Positions 41,484 through 50,182 of a stretch of DNA of 64,000 nt are shown one piece after another. This DNA is from Clostridiales bacterium UBA7568 (GTDB lineage Bacteria > Bacillota > Clostridia > Oscillospirales > CAG-272). Within the stretch, counting starts at the first letter, position 1; every line of letters starts with the position of its first letter. Location of the stretch: contig DLLG01000004.1 of NCBI GenBank assembly GCA_002479075.1, forward strand, positions 367,932 to 431,931, given 5' to 3'. The translations under genes were made by a program, and so were the position numbers. A model generated the notes under the pieces. The model was not told where the DNA came from and made no database searches. It saw only the letters and a list, made by a program, of their open reading frames with translations.

Positions 41484-42299
41484 TTATTTTTTGTTTATTC
41501 CGAGAAACGACCCGCTTCTGATACATCCGACAGGGCAATTATCTGCGCACACGCCGCACCCGGTGCATTTTTCCGCATCAACGGAGGCAAGATTGTCACG
41601 CACGGTTATCGCCTGTTCGGGGCAGAGCTTTTCGCACTTTTTGCAACCGATACAACCGGCGAGGCACTCCTTGCGTACAAGCGCGCCCTTTTCTTTATTT
41701 GAACAGAGGACGACGGTCTTTGCGACGTCAGGAACGAGCGAAATTATATGCTTCGGGCAGGCACGGACGCACAGTCCGCAGCCCATACAGAGCGCGGTAT
41801 TGATATGCGCAATGCCGTTTTCAATGCAGATTGCGTCATTTGCGCAGACAGAGGCGCAGTCGCCGTAGCCGAGACAGCCGAAGGCGCATTTTCCGGTTCC
41901 GCCGTATAGCTGGTTTGCCGCAGCACAGCTTTCAATGCCCTCGTATATCTCTTTCTTTTCGGTTGCGTTGCAGTCGCCGCCGCAATATACTATCGCAACC
42001 TGCTCGGCGACGTCCTCGTACGCGACCCCAAGCACCTCTGACAGCTTTTTTGCAACGGCATCCGCGCCAGGAATGCAGAGGTTGACCTCTGCTTTGCCGT
42101 TTGCCAACGCCTCTGCGTAACCGTCGCAGCCTGTGTATCCGCAGGCGCCGCAGTTGACGCCCGGCAGGCACGCGCGGACAGCTTCTTTCTTTTCATCGAC
42201 CTTGACAGCCATAAAATGAGAGGCGAGCGCAAGAACGATTCCGCATACAAGCCCGATTCCCGAAACAACGGCAACGGCTATGAGAATGTTATATATCAT
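41484..42299 (-). CDS. rnfB: Ion-translocating electron transport complex subunit RnfB
   Basis: 271 residues. N-terminal membrane helix, the RnfB cluster motif CLPGVNCGACGYTGCDGYAE (about 44-63), and several CxxCxxCxxxCP ferredoxin-type clusters (CMGCGLCVRACP, CIGCKKCEKLCP, CTGCGVCADNCP). It is the ferredoxin-facing entry of electrons. Sixth rnf gene in order C-D-G-E-A-B. Confidence 0.96.
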   Translation of the reverse strand: MIYNILIAVAVVSGIGLVCGIVLALASHFMAVKVDEKKEAVRACLPGVNCGACGYTGCDGYAEALANGKAEVNLCIPGADAVAKKLSEVLGVAYEDVAEQVAIVYCGGDCNATEKKEIYEGIESCAAANQLYGGTGKCAFGCLGYGDCASVCANDAICIENGIAHINTALCMGCGLCVRACPKHIISLVPDVAKTVVLCSNKEKGALVRKECLAGCIGCKKCEKLCPEQAITVRDNLASVDAEKCTGCGVCADNCPVGCIRSGSFLGINKK

Positions 42300-42311
42300 T
42301 TGCGCCTCCTT

Positions 42312-42905
42312 TCAGGCAAAGAGATTTTCAACTATCCCCGCAAACCCGAAGAATGAAAGGGAAACGATCGAAGCGGCGATAAGAGTTGCGGGCAAGCCCT
42401 TGAAGCATTCGGGAGCGTCGCAGTTTTCGATGCGTGAACGAACGCCGGAGAAGAGCACCATTGCAAGAAGAAATCCGAGCCCGCAGCCAAGAGAACTTAC
42501 CATTGACTCAACGAAATTATATCCGTCCGAGATGTTCTGAATCGTAACGCCGAGGACGGCGCAGTTTGTCGTTATGAGCGGGAGATATATTCCGAGACTT
42601 CTATGAAGCGAGGGAATAAACTTTTTCAGCACGATCTCTATGAACTGAACGAGCGCCGCAATGACGAGAATAAAAACTATTGTTTGCAAATATCCGAGAC
42701 CGAAACGGTCGAGAACGAACTTTTGTATCGGATAAGTGACGGCTGTCGAAACAAGCATAACAAAGATGACGGAAAGCCCCATACCTGTTGCCTGATCGAG
42801 CTTTTTCGAAACGCCGAGAAACGGACATATGCCGAGGAATTTCGAGAGGACGTAGTTATTGACAAGTACACTTGACATAAGAATGACGATGAGTGTCTTA
42901 AACAT
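42312..42905 (-). CDS. rnfA: Rnf complex subunit RnfA
   Basis: 197 residues, six membrane helices. NNYVLSKFLGICPFLGVSKK near the N-terminus and LITTNCAVLGV in the second half carry the membrane-embedded Cys residues of RnfA that hold the intramembrane FeS cluster with RnfE. Overlaps rnfE by 8 bp. Confidence 0.96.
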   Translation of the reverse strand: MFKTLIVILMSSVLVNNYVLSKFLGICPFLGVSKKLDQATGMGLSVIFVMLVSTAVTYPIQKFVLDRFGLGYLQTIVFILVIAALVQFIEIVLKKFIPSLHRSLGIYLPLITTNCAVLGVTIQNISDGYNFVESMVSSLGCGLGFLLAMVLFSGVRSRIENCDAPECFKGLPATLIAASIVSLSFFGFAGIVENLFA

Positions 42906-43587
42906 TGTTCTCCTCCTTTCCTGAGCAAGAAGAATGCCCGCAAACTCCGGCGGAAGGGCAGCCCTCGCAGCCGAAATCCTTTTTCTTTATGGCTTTGCCT
43001 TTTGTGATTTTGTTGACAACGGCAATGAGAATTCCGAAAACGAGGAAGCCTCCGGGAGCCATTGTCAGTATCGGGATCGAATAATCGGATATGACGGGTA
43101 TTTTTATTCCTGCCCAGGTTCCCGAGCCGATTATCTCTCTTATCGATGACATAACAAGCAGGGCGAGGGTAAATCCGAGCCCCATCCCGGCGCCGTCCAG
43201 CGCCGATTCGCCGACTGTGTGCTCTCTTGCAAACATTTCCGCCCTGCCGAGAATAATGCAGTTTACGACTATGAGCGCAAGGTATATTCCGAGCAGGTCA
43301 TAAAGCTCCGGCAGAAATGCGTTCATCAGCATTGAAACAACCGTAACAAAAGCGGCGATTATAACGATATAGCAAGGAATTCTGACCTTGTCCGGAATGA
43401 TCTTTCTCATCGCCGAGATAGCCATATTGGAGCAGATGAGAACAGCCGTTGCGGCAAGGCCCATACTGACAGCACCGATTACGCTTTTGGTTGTTGCGAG
43501 GGTCGGGCAGGTGCCGAGCACGAGCACAAACACCGGGTTTTCGCGGAGAAGTCCGGCAAGAAAAATCGAGAGTTTGTTCTTTTTCAT
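42898..43587 (-). CDS. rnfE: Rnf complex subunit RnfE
   Basis: 229 residues, six membrane helices homologous to RnfA. ENPVFVLVLGTCPTLATTKS (about 16-35) and LIVVNCIILGRAE hold the Cys pair. A Cys-rich cytoplasmic tail (CEGCPSAGVCGHSSC) extends beyond the last helix and may bind a metal or cluster, a feature seen in part of the clostridial homologues. Confidence 0.96.
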   Translation of the reverse strand: MKKNKLSIFLAGLLRENPVFVLVLGTCPTLATTKSVIGAVSMGLAATAVLICSNMAISAMRKIIPDKVRIPCYIVIIAAFVTVVSMLMNAFLPELYDLLGIYLALIVVNCIILGRAEMFAREHTVGESALDGAGMGLGFTLALLVMSSIREIIGSGTWAGIKIPVISDYSIPILTMAPGGFLVFGILIAVVNKITKGKAIKKKDFGCEGCPSAGVCGHSSCSGKEENNV

Positions 43588-44096
43588 TTTGCCGCTCCTT
43601 TCAGGATGTCGAACGCGGAGAGCGCGTCCTTCAGCGCCTTTTTATAGTTTGCCGTTGTCTTTGTTGCTCCGGAAACGGAATCGACTGAATCGACAGTGCT
43701 TCTGTCCGCGCCGAGGAAAAGCTCTCCGTATGTTTTTTCGTTTCCGAGCGTTTCACCGCTTGAGACGCACGTTGCGCCCGTGATTTTTCCGTTTGAATCA
43801 ATTCCGCACATTATCGTGAGTCCTGCGGAATAGCCCGTTGTGACGAGCTTGAAAACATAACCGCCGCCGCTCTCCGAATAAATTTCTTTGATTGTGTCCG
43901 CAATGCCGTCCGGCATAGTTTCGAGCTTTCCAAAGTCTTTTCCGTCCGGCATTACGACGAGCAGCGATTTTTCAACCTTTTCGTTTTCGCTCTTTTCGAT
44001 GAGCGGTGCCGTAAATGAGTTGACAGCCGCAAGAATTGCGGAGGCAACGAGGCATATGGCAAGCAATACGATTACGCTCTTTAAGGAGTCTTTCAT
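43584..44096 (-). CDS. rnfG: Rnf complex subunit RnfG, covalent FMN carrier
   Basis: 170 residues with an N-terminal membrane anchor and an extracytoplasmic FMN-binding domain. DSVSGATKTT (about 146-155) is the ApbE flavinylation site, where FMN is attached to Thr. Overlaps rnfE and rnfD by 4 bp each. Confidence 0.95.
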   Translation of the reverse strand: MKDSLKSVIVLLAICLVASAILAAVNSFTAPLIEKSENEKVEKSLLVVMPDGKDFGKLETMPDGIADTIKEIYSESGGGYVFKLVTTGYSAGLTIMCGIDSNGKITGATCVSSGETLGNEKTYGELFLGADRSTVDSVDSVSGATKTTANYKKALKDALSAFDILKGAAK

Positions 44097-45028
44097 ACCT
44101 TTTCACCTCCCAAGGGCTTTTTTCTTGTCAGCTTTTCGATATAAGGGGTGAGAATGTTCATAAGGAGAATTGCATATGAAACGCCCTCGGGAAGGGAACC
44201 CCATATGCGTATGACGGACGTTATAAAGCCCGCACCTATGCCGAACACGACTTTACCGAGGGTGTTTGTCGGAGTTGTCGAATAGTCTGTTGCCATAAAG
44301 ATTGCGCCGATGAAAAGTCCGCCGAGGAGGGTATGATAAAGAGCGGTCTTGGGGTCGCCTGTGAAAATGAGTATAAATACGAACGTTGATGCGACGAAAG
44401 CAACCGGCGTATGCCAGCTGATGACCCGTCTTATCATAAGATAAATCCCGCCGATGACGAGCGCAATCACACACGTTTCGCCGATGGCGCCTGCCCTTTT
44501 GCCGATGAGCATATCGAGAATCGAGGGAAGCTCTCCCTCCGCCGTTCCTTCAAGAATTACGAGCGGAGTTGCAGAGGAAACGGCGTCAACGCCTTTCGGC
44601 ACCGCCGTCGCTGCGACGGTCTTTGAAAAGGCGATTATCATAAATACTCTCGCCGTTACGGCGGGGTTGGCAAAGTTCTGCCCGATACCGCCGAATATGC
44701 ATTTGACGATGATTATCGCAAATACCGCACCGACTGCAACCTGCCATAACGGCATTGTCACAGGGAGGCTGAGCGCAAGGATAAGTCCGGATACGACGGC
44801 GCTGAGATCGTAAATTGTAATCTCCCGTTTGCAGACAAGGCAGAACAGAAGCTCGGCAATGACAGCCGCCGCAACGCTCGTCAGCATAACGAAAAGCGAT
44901 CTTATTCCGAATATGATACAGCCTGCAACCGCCGCCGGCACAAGCGCGATTATCACGTCCAACATTATCTTTTGCGTTGTTACGCGGCTGTGAATATGGG
45001 GCGAAACGGATACTTTCAGCTTATTCAT
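44093..45028 (-). CDS. rnfD: Rnf complex subunit RnfD
   Basis: 311 residues with about nine membrane helices. The start VSPHIHSRVTTQKIMLDVI is typical. VDAVSSATPL (about 129-138) matches the flavinylation consensus with Thr as FMN acceptor. It forms part of the ion channel. No apbE gene is in the window. Confidence 0.95.
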   Translation of the reverse strand: MNKLKVSVSPHIHSRVTTQKIMLDVIIALVPAAVAGCIIFGIRSLFVMLTSVAAAVIAELLFCLVCKREITIYDLSAVVSGLILALSLPVTMPLWQVAVGAVFAIIIVKCIFGGIGQNFANPAVTARVFMIIAFSKTVAATAVPKGVDAVSSATPLVILEGTAEGELPSILDMLIGKRAGAIGETCVIALVIGGIYLMIRRVISWHTPVAFVASTFVFILIFTGDPKTALYHTLLGGLFIGAIFMATDYSTTPTNTLGKVVFGIGAGFITSVIRIWGSLPEGVSYAILLMNILTPYIEKLTRKKPLGGEKV

Positions 45029-46353
45029 TTTCCGCTTTCCTCCTTTGCTTTTGCCTGTTTCTTTGCAATGTAGTCACGCAAGGTCGCCTTTGCAAGCTTG
45101 TTTGTCTGAACGAGGGGGCGTTTTGCGGGGCAGATATATGAGCAACAGCCGCATTCCATACAGAGGTTGACCTGCAATTTTTCGAGCAGTTCTCCGTTTT
45201 TTGCTTTATAAGCTTTTTCGATCTCCGTCGGTACGAGACCGAGCGGACAATGATTTACGCATCTGCCGCAATGAATACAAGCCGTTGTCCTCGGAGCGGT
45301 TGCGTCTGCTTTGCCGAAGGCAAGAATTGCGTTTGTGTTTTTCAGGACGGGCGAGTCCGGAGATGGAACGGAAATTCCCATCATCGGTCCGCCGTAAAGG
45401 ATTTTTTCCGGCTCTTCCGAAAAGCCGCCGCAGAATTCAAAAACGTCCGCAAGGGAAGTGCCGATCGGAACGACGACATTTTGCGGGCTTTTTACGGCTC
45501 CGCCGTCAACTGTTACGCATTTTTTGACAAGCGGCATACCTGTTTTTATATAATCCGCAATCTCCGCTGCCGTTGTGCAGTTGCAGACGATGCACCCGAC
45601 ATCCGCCGGCAGCTTGCCCGCAGGGACGACCTTCCCGGTCGTATTGTATATCAGAACCTTCTCTGCGCCCTGCGGATATGAGGAGGGCAGAGCTTTTACC
45701 GTTATACTGTCGTCGTCTGCCGCCAGATTTTTCATATTCAGAATTGCTTCTTTTTTATTCTTCTCAATGCCGATGATGACCTTTCTTATGCCGATGAATT
45801 TTTTCATCAGCCCGATGGCTTCAATAATTTCCTCGCCCCTTGAGAGCAGGGTGACGCTGTCACTCGTGATATAAGGCTCGCATTCCGCTCCGTTTATGAT
45901 AAGTGTATCGATGCCTTCCTTTGCATCGAGCTTGACGTAAGTCGGAAAGCCGGCGCCGCCGAGGCCGACGATACCGCTTGCGCGGACAGCCGAGATAAAG
46001 TCTTCTCTTGTGTTTATGACGGGCGGTGTGACACTTTCGTGTCTTTCCATAAGCTCGTCCGATTCTATTGTTATTGCCGGAACATATGCTCCGGACGATG
46101 TAAGAATGTCTTCGATTTTTTTGACGGTTCCCGATACGCTTGCGTGTACGGGGGAGGAGATGAATCCGCTTTGCTCGGCAACGAGCTGACCGACCAGAAC
46201 CCTGTCGCCGACCTTGACAACGGGTACGGCTGGCTTGCCTATATGCATAGAGCAGAGGAGAGTTACGCTTTTCGGAGGCGGCATTTCCGCAGGCGAGGAG
46301 AGATATGTGTTCTTCCTGTGCGGAACGCGGATGCCTTTGAGCATTTTCAACAT
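45025..46353 (-). CDS. rnfC: Rnf complex subunit RnfC
   Basis: 442 residues. NAD-binding Rossmann-like/Nqo1-type domain (GLGGAGFPTYVKL, about 133-145; NGAECEPY) followed by two ferredoxin motifs CIHCGRCVNHCP and CMECGCCSYICP. It is the NAD+-reducing subunit. First gene of the operon, 4-bp overlap with rnfD. The complex couples ferredoxin oxidation and NAD+ reduction to Na+ or H+ export. Confidence 0.96.
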   Translation of the reverse strand: MLKMLKGIRVPHRKNTYLSSPAEMPPPKSVTLLCSMHIGKPAVPVVKVGDRVLVGQLVAEQSGFISSPVHASVSGTVKKIEDILTSSGAYVPAITIESDELMERHESVTPPVINTREDFISAVRASGIVGLGGAGFPTYVKLDAKEGIDTLIINGAECEPYITSDSVTLLSRGEEIIEAIGLMKKFIGIRKVIIGIEKNKKEAILNMKNLAADDDSITVKALPSSYPQGAEKVLIYNTTGKVVPAGKLPADVGCIVCNCTTAAEIADYIKTGMPLVKKCVTVDGGAVKSPQNVVVPIGTSLADVFEFCGGFSEEPEKILYGGPMMGISVPSPDSPVLKNTNAILAFGKADATAPRTTACIHCGRCVNHCPLGLVPTEIEKAYKAKNGELLEKLQVNLCMECGCCSYICPAKRPLVQTNKLAKATLRDYIAKKQAKAKEESGK

Positions 46354-46392
46354 TTTGTCACCTCGTGTTTGATGAATATTTGTATTATATTC

Positions 46393-46421
46393 ATTATAAC
46401 CTATCGGAAAATAAAAGTCAA
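46393..46421 (-). promoter_or_regulatory. rnf operon promoter
   Basis: TTGACT and TATAAT with a 17-bp spacer, 40 bp before rnfC. Confidence 0.8.
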
Positions 46422-46464
46422 TCCGAAAAATGAGTTATGAGCCGGCAAAACAGTTACCTTGTAC

Positions 46465-46493
46465 TTGTATTTTTTATCGCATTATGCTAATAT
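46465..46493 (+). promoter_or_regulatory. Probable promoter of the GH3 gene
   Basis: TTGTAT and TAATAT with a 17-bp spacer; an alternative pair TTGTAC/TATGCT overlaps it with an 18-bp spacer. Confidence 0.5.
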
Positions 46494-46531
46494 GAACAAA
46501 AAGATATTATTTTGATTGGAGAGTTTTGAAA

Positions 46532-48601
46532 ATGGATATAAAGGCGGCGAGATTGAAGGCGAAGGAGCTTGTCGGAAATATGACGGTCGAAGAAAAGGCA
46601 TCGCAGCTTTTATATAACTCTCCTGCGATAGAGAGGCTCGGAATTCACGAATACAACTGGTGGAACGAAAGCTCGCACGGTGTTGCAAGATGCGGTACGG
46701 CGACCGTTTTTCCCCATTCGATAGGTCTTGCGGCAACGTTTGATCCGGAACTTATATTTGAGGTCGCAGACGTTATATCAACAGAGGCGAGAGTCAAATT
46801 CAATCAGCACGAAAAGCGCGGAGATTATGATATATATAAGGGTCTTACCTTCTGGGCGCCGAATATCAACATATTCCGGGATCCGAGGTGGGGCAGAGGA
46901 CAGGAAACTATGGGTGAGGATCCGTTTCTGACGGCAACCCTTGCATCCGAATACATCAAAGGACTGCAAGGAAACGGGGAATTTCTCAAAGCGATAGCTT
47001 GCTCAAAGCATTTCGCAGCGCATTCGGGCCCCGAAGGGCTTCGCCACGGGTTCAACGCCGAAGTAAGCGAGCACGATCTTTGGGAGACGTACCTCCCCGC
47101 TTTCGAAAGGACGGTCAGGAGCGGGGTTCTGGGCGTTATGGGTGCATATAACAGATTGAACGGAGAGCCGTGCTGCGCAAGCCATACTTTGCTTACAGAT
47201 ATACTGCGCAATAAATGGCATTTTAACGGCTATGTCACCTCCGACTGCGGTGCTCTGAAAGATATGATTACCGGGCATAAATGCGCCGGCACGTCTGCGG
47301 AGGCGGCAGCTATGGCACTCAAGGCGGGGTGTGACCTGAATTGCGGAGACGTGTATTCTGCGCTTATCGACGCATACGAGGAGGACTTTATAACAGAAGA
47401 TGATATAACCCTGGCGGCAGAGCGACTTTTTACAATCCGCTATCTTCTCGGCGAATTCGAAACGCCTCATCCTTGGAGCGATCTGCCGTATGACCTGCTT
47501 GACTGCAAGGCTCACAAGGCGCTGAACCTCAGGACGGCGGAGGAGAGCATCGTTCTTGTTGAGAATAAGGACCGCTTTTTACCGCTTGATAAAAACGTAA
47601 AGAAAATAGCCGTTGTCGGGCCGAATTCTATGTCGGTTTCGGCGCTTGAGGGCAGTTACAACGGCTATGCCTCGGAATATATAACGGTTGCAGACGGGAT
47701 CAGGAGAGAATTTCCCGATGCGGATATAAAGGTTGAACGCGGCTGCAGGCTCATTTCCGAAAAACTCTGCGACTGGAACGGCTTTTCGAATATGTACAGC
47801 GACGGTATCGCCGCCGCGGAAAGCGCGGATGTAACCGTGCTTTGTCTGGGCCTCGATTGCTCTGTCGAGGGGGAGGAAATACCCGGCGCCACAGGGGATT
47901 ACCTTGACAGAGGAGACAGGAAGTCGCTCCGCTTGCCGAAACCTCAGCAGAAGCTGGCGGATGCCGTTTGCGACGTATGCGAAAATGTTGTCGTTGTGCT
48001 TCTCTGCGGAGGGTCGATCGATGTCGGAGAAAAAGTCAGAAAGCACGCAAAGGCAATTCTTTACGGCTGGTATCCGGGCGCTGTCGGCGGGTTGGCGATT
48101 GCAAGAATACTCTCCGGAAAAGCAAATCCTTGTGGGAAATTGCCGATAACAATATACAAGGGAGACGATGTTCTTCCGGACTTTTCGGATTATTCGATGA
48201 AGGGGAGAACGTATAGATACCTGACTTCCGAGCCGCTTTATCCGTTTGGTTACGGGCTTTCATATACCGAGTTTGTATATGAGACAACCGAGATTGCTTC
48301 GGAGAATGACAGGGAAATTTCGGTTAGGCTCAAAATAAAAAATGCCGGAAAACGCGACGGGACGGAAAAAGTGCAGGTTTACGCACGCTTTACAGACAGC
48401 AGAACGTATACTCCGAATTGTCAGCTTTGCGCTGTTAAGGCGGTGACGCTTGCGGCGGGAGAAAATGCCGAATTTGAGCTTTGCATAGATCGTTACTGGC
48501 TGAAGGCTGTGCTACAAAACGGCGAAAGAGTCGATCCGGACGGAGAGATAGGGCTTTACATCGGAGGAGACAAAAACGCTTTTGGAATTCTGAAAAAATA
48601 A
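46532..48601 (+). CDS. Glycoside hydrolase family 3 protein, beta-xylosidase/glucosidase-like
   Basis: 689 residues, no signal peptide. GH3 N-terminal TIM barrel (about 20-300) with KHFAAHSGPEGLRHGFNAEV (substrate loop) and the nucleophile Asp238 in TSDCGALKD, then the alpha/beta sandwich domain (about 340-560), then a fibronectin-III-like C-terminus (about 590-685). The pattern WWNESSHGVAR is typical of xylosidase-like GH3 enzymes of plant-glycan degraders. It lies alone between promoter and terminator. Start ATG 46532 has GGAGA; a TTG at 46526 is unlikely. Confidence 0.94.
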   Translation: MDIKAARLKAKELVGNMTVEEKASQLLYNSPAIERLGIHEYNWWNESSHGVARCGTATVFPHSIGLAATFDPELIFEVADVISTEARVKFNQHEKRGDYDIYKGLTFWAPNINIFRDPRWGRGQETMGEDPFLTATLASEYIKGLQGNGEFLKAIACSKHFAAHSGPEGLRHGFNAEVSEHDLWETYLPAFERTVRSGVLGVMGAYNRLNGEPCCASHTLLTDILRNKWHFNGYVTSDCGALKDMITGHKCAGTSAEAAAMALKAGCDLNCGDVYSALIDAYEEDFITEDDITLAAERLFTIRYLLGEFETPHPWSDLPYDLLDCKAHKALNLRTAEESIVLVENKDRFLPLDKNVKKIAVVGPNSMSVSALEGSYNGYASEYITVADGIRREFPDADIKVERGCRLISEKLCDWNGFSNMYSDGIAAAESADVTVLCLGLDCSVEGEEIPGATGDYLDRGDRKSLRLPKPQQKLADAVCDVCENVVVVLLCGGSIDVGEKVRKHAKAILYGWYPGAVGGLAIARILSGKANPCGKLPITIYKGDDVLPDFSDYSMKGRTYRYLTSEPLYPFGYGLSYTEFVYETTEIASENDREISVRLKIKNAGKRDGTEKVQVYARFTDSRTYTPNCQLCAVKAVTLAAGENAEFELCIDRYWLKAVLQNGERVDPDGEIGLYIGGDKNAFGILKK

Positions 48602-48613
48602 TCTGAAAAAAAG

Positions 48614-48643
48614 AAGCAACCTTGCGGTTGCTTTCTCGTTTTA
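48614..48643. terminator. Terminator after the GH3 gene
   Basis: Stem agcaacc/ggttgct with ttgc loop and T-rich tail; it also lies just past the stop of the converging gene. Confidence 0.75.
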
Positions 48644-48646
48644 TTT

Positions 48647-49312
48647 TTATTTTTCCGACCTATGCGCCGACCTGATCTCGCGGTTTATATCGGAGATGCG
48701 GTCATAAACTATTGAGCTTTGCGGGATCGGAGTATGGAGGAGGGTGTTTCCGCTCCTGTCTTTTATTTCAAGCGTATGATACTTGACAAGAACTCCGCCG
48801 TTTTCTTCAAGCGCCTTGTCTTCTATCGCAAGCGGAGCAATATCTGAAAATTCGAATACGGAGGAGCCTTCGGATTCTTTTTCTTCAACTATCGAAAATG
48901 CCTTCTTCTCAACGACGAGCTTCCTTCCGCTCATAAACATACAAGTCGTCATTGCGTTCTTCGGGCGGAACTTTCCGTCTGTGCCCTTGCGCATAGAAAG
49001 GGCGTTTTCGCCTTCGAAAACGTAGTCTGTAAACGTTATGACGGTATCACTTGCGCGGGTTATATTGTATGCGGCGACGATTTTTTCTTCAAATTCCTTT
49101 GCTGTCTTTTCGACCTCGGAATCGACCTCCTCTCCTTTGACCAGACCCTCTCTGTGTATGAAGATGCAGGCAGCCCCGATGGCGATTATCCCCGCGCCGA
49201 ATATCCACCACCAGAAGATCGCAAAAAACAGCCCTACTGCGGCAATTCCGATGCCTATATACATAAGCGTGTTTCCCTGAGTAAAGTATTTGTTTGTTGT
49301 TTTGTAATTCAT
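48647..49312 (-). CDS. Membrane protein of unknown function
   Basis: 221 residues: two adjacent membrane helices (about 15-50), then a soluble cytoplasmic domain (about 60-221) rich in beta strands (SGRKLVVEKKAFSIVEEK; VLVKYHTLEIKDRSGNTL). No family recognised. It has its own promoter and good GGAGGG ribosome site, so it is a real gene. Confidence 0.78.
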   Translation of the reverse strand: MNYKTTNKYFTQGNTLMYIGIGIAAVGLFFAIFWWWIFGAGIIAIGAACIFIHREGLVKGEEVDSEVEKTAKEFEEKIVAAYNITRASDTVITFTDYVFEGENALSMRKGTDGKFRPKNAMTTCMFMSGRKLVVEKKAFSIVEEKESEGSSVFEFSDIAPLAIEDKALEENGGVLVKYHTLEIKDRSGNTLLHTPIPQSSIVYDRISDINREIRSAHRSEK

Positions 49313-49341
49313 TTGTCCCTCCGATTTTTTCTCTTGCCAAC

Positions 49342-49370
49342 ATTATATCTTTTGTGAGCCCGAAAGTCAA
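49342..49370 (-). promoter_or_regulatory. Promoter of the 48647-49312 gene
   Basis: TTGACT and TATAAT with a 17-bp spacer on the minus strand. Confidence 0.78.
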
Positions 49371-49556
49371 TCAACTGGTAGTTTTAATCTTATCGAGTGT
49401 TAATTGAGATCGCGCCCGGCAGTTGCTTTTCATATATATAGTGTCTGAAAGTTGCTTTCGGTTTGATACTTTTTATAATTTTTTGCTTTTCCGCGCAACC
49501 TTTTTATGCTTTCGGCTTCAATGAGAATTTTCAATGCGCCAAGGTCTGAAAAACAC

Positions 49557-49585
49557 TTGACAATATTCGGCTCCGATGCTATAAT
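49557..49585 (+). promoter_or_regulatory. Promoter of tRNA-Ala
   Basis: Perfect TTGACA and TATAAT with a 17-bp spacer, 17 bp before the tRNA. Confidence 0.88.
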
Positions 49586-49602
49586 TTTTTTGCGGTTTGT
49601 AT

Positions 49603-49678
49603 GGGCCTGTAGCTCAGCTGGGAGAGCGCTGCGTTCGCAACGCAGAGGTCAAGGGTTCGAACCCCTCCAGGTCCACCA
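49603..49678 (+). tRNA. tRNA-Ala(CGC)
   Basis: Acceptor gggcctg/caggtcc contains the alanine identity pair G3.U70; anticodon loop ttcgcaa gives CGC (reads GCG); CCA is encoded. Confidence 0.95.
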
Positions 49679-49746
49679 GCGGCAAGTTGCCGCTCCGGCG
49701 GGTAGACTTTATTGGGTACTTTATTTAAGAAAGGGCGGCAAATCGA

Positions 49747-50121
49747 ATGGCAAAAGAAATCAATGGTTTCGAGAACGGGCAAACGACATCGGCAGGGGAA
49801 ACCGGCATTGATTATTCGGAAAAGACTGTTCGGGAGCTGTTGACTGTGCTTGATGAGAAGATTGCGGTGCTGGGCGAAGGCGATGTTGCTGTGGCTTTTA
49901 ATGAAATCGTGTCAATAAAATCCGCTATTGAAGAGAAGATAAACAAGGCGGCTCTCCCGGAGAGGGCGAGCTTGAACGGGCCTATGGCTTATCTTGATTT
50001 GTATATAAATGCTATAAGTCTGCAGCTCGGTATGGCTTTTGTCGATGTCAGACAGTTTCTCGGCTTTTATATTTCGCAGATGCGTGCAGCTGTTTCGCAG
50101 ATGGCTGCAATTGTCAGCTGA
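49747..50121 (+). CDS. Hypothetical protein downstream of tRNA-Ala
   Basis: 124 residues. Low-complexity acidic N-terminus, then a helical region (TVRELLTVLDEKIAVLGEGD; AIEEKINKAALPERASLNGP) and an amphipathic C-terminus (YLDLYINAISLQLGMAFVDV). No signal peptide. AGAAAGGGCGG precedes the ATG. No promoter or good terminator separates it from the tRNA gene 68 bp upstream (only a 6-bp stem agcggc/gccgct), so it may be read from the tRNA promoter. Family not recognised. Confidence 0.65.
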   Translation: MAKEINGFENGQTTSAGETGIDYSEKTVRELLTVLDEKIAVLGEGDVAVAFNEIVSIKSAIEEKINKAALPERASLNGPMAYLDLYINAISLQLGMAFVDVRQFLGFYISQMRAAVSQMAAIVS

Positions 50122-50145
50122 CTTCAAAAAACGAATACATTATAG

Positions 50146-50169
50146 AAAAACCGCCCTCGGGCGGTTTTT
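50146..50169. terminator. Bidirectional terminator
   Basis: Stem aaaaaccgcc/ggcggttttt with a 4-nt loop, between converging genes. Confidence 0.88.
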
Positions 50170-50182
50170 CGTTATGGGAAAA

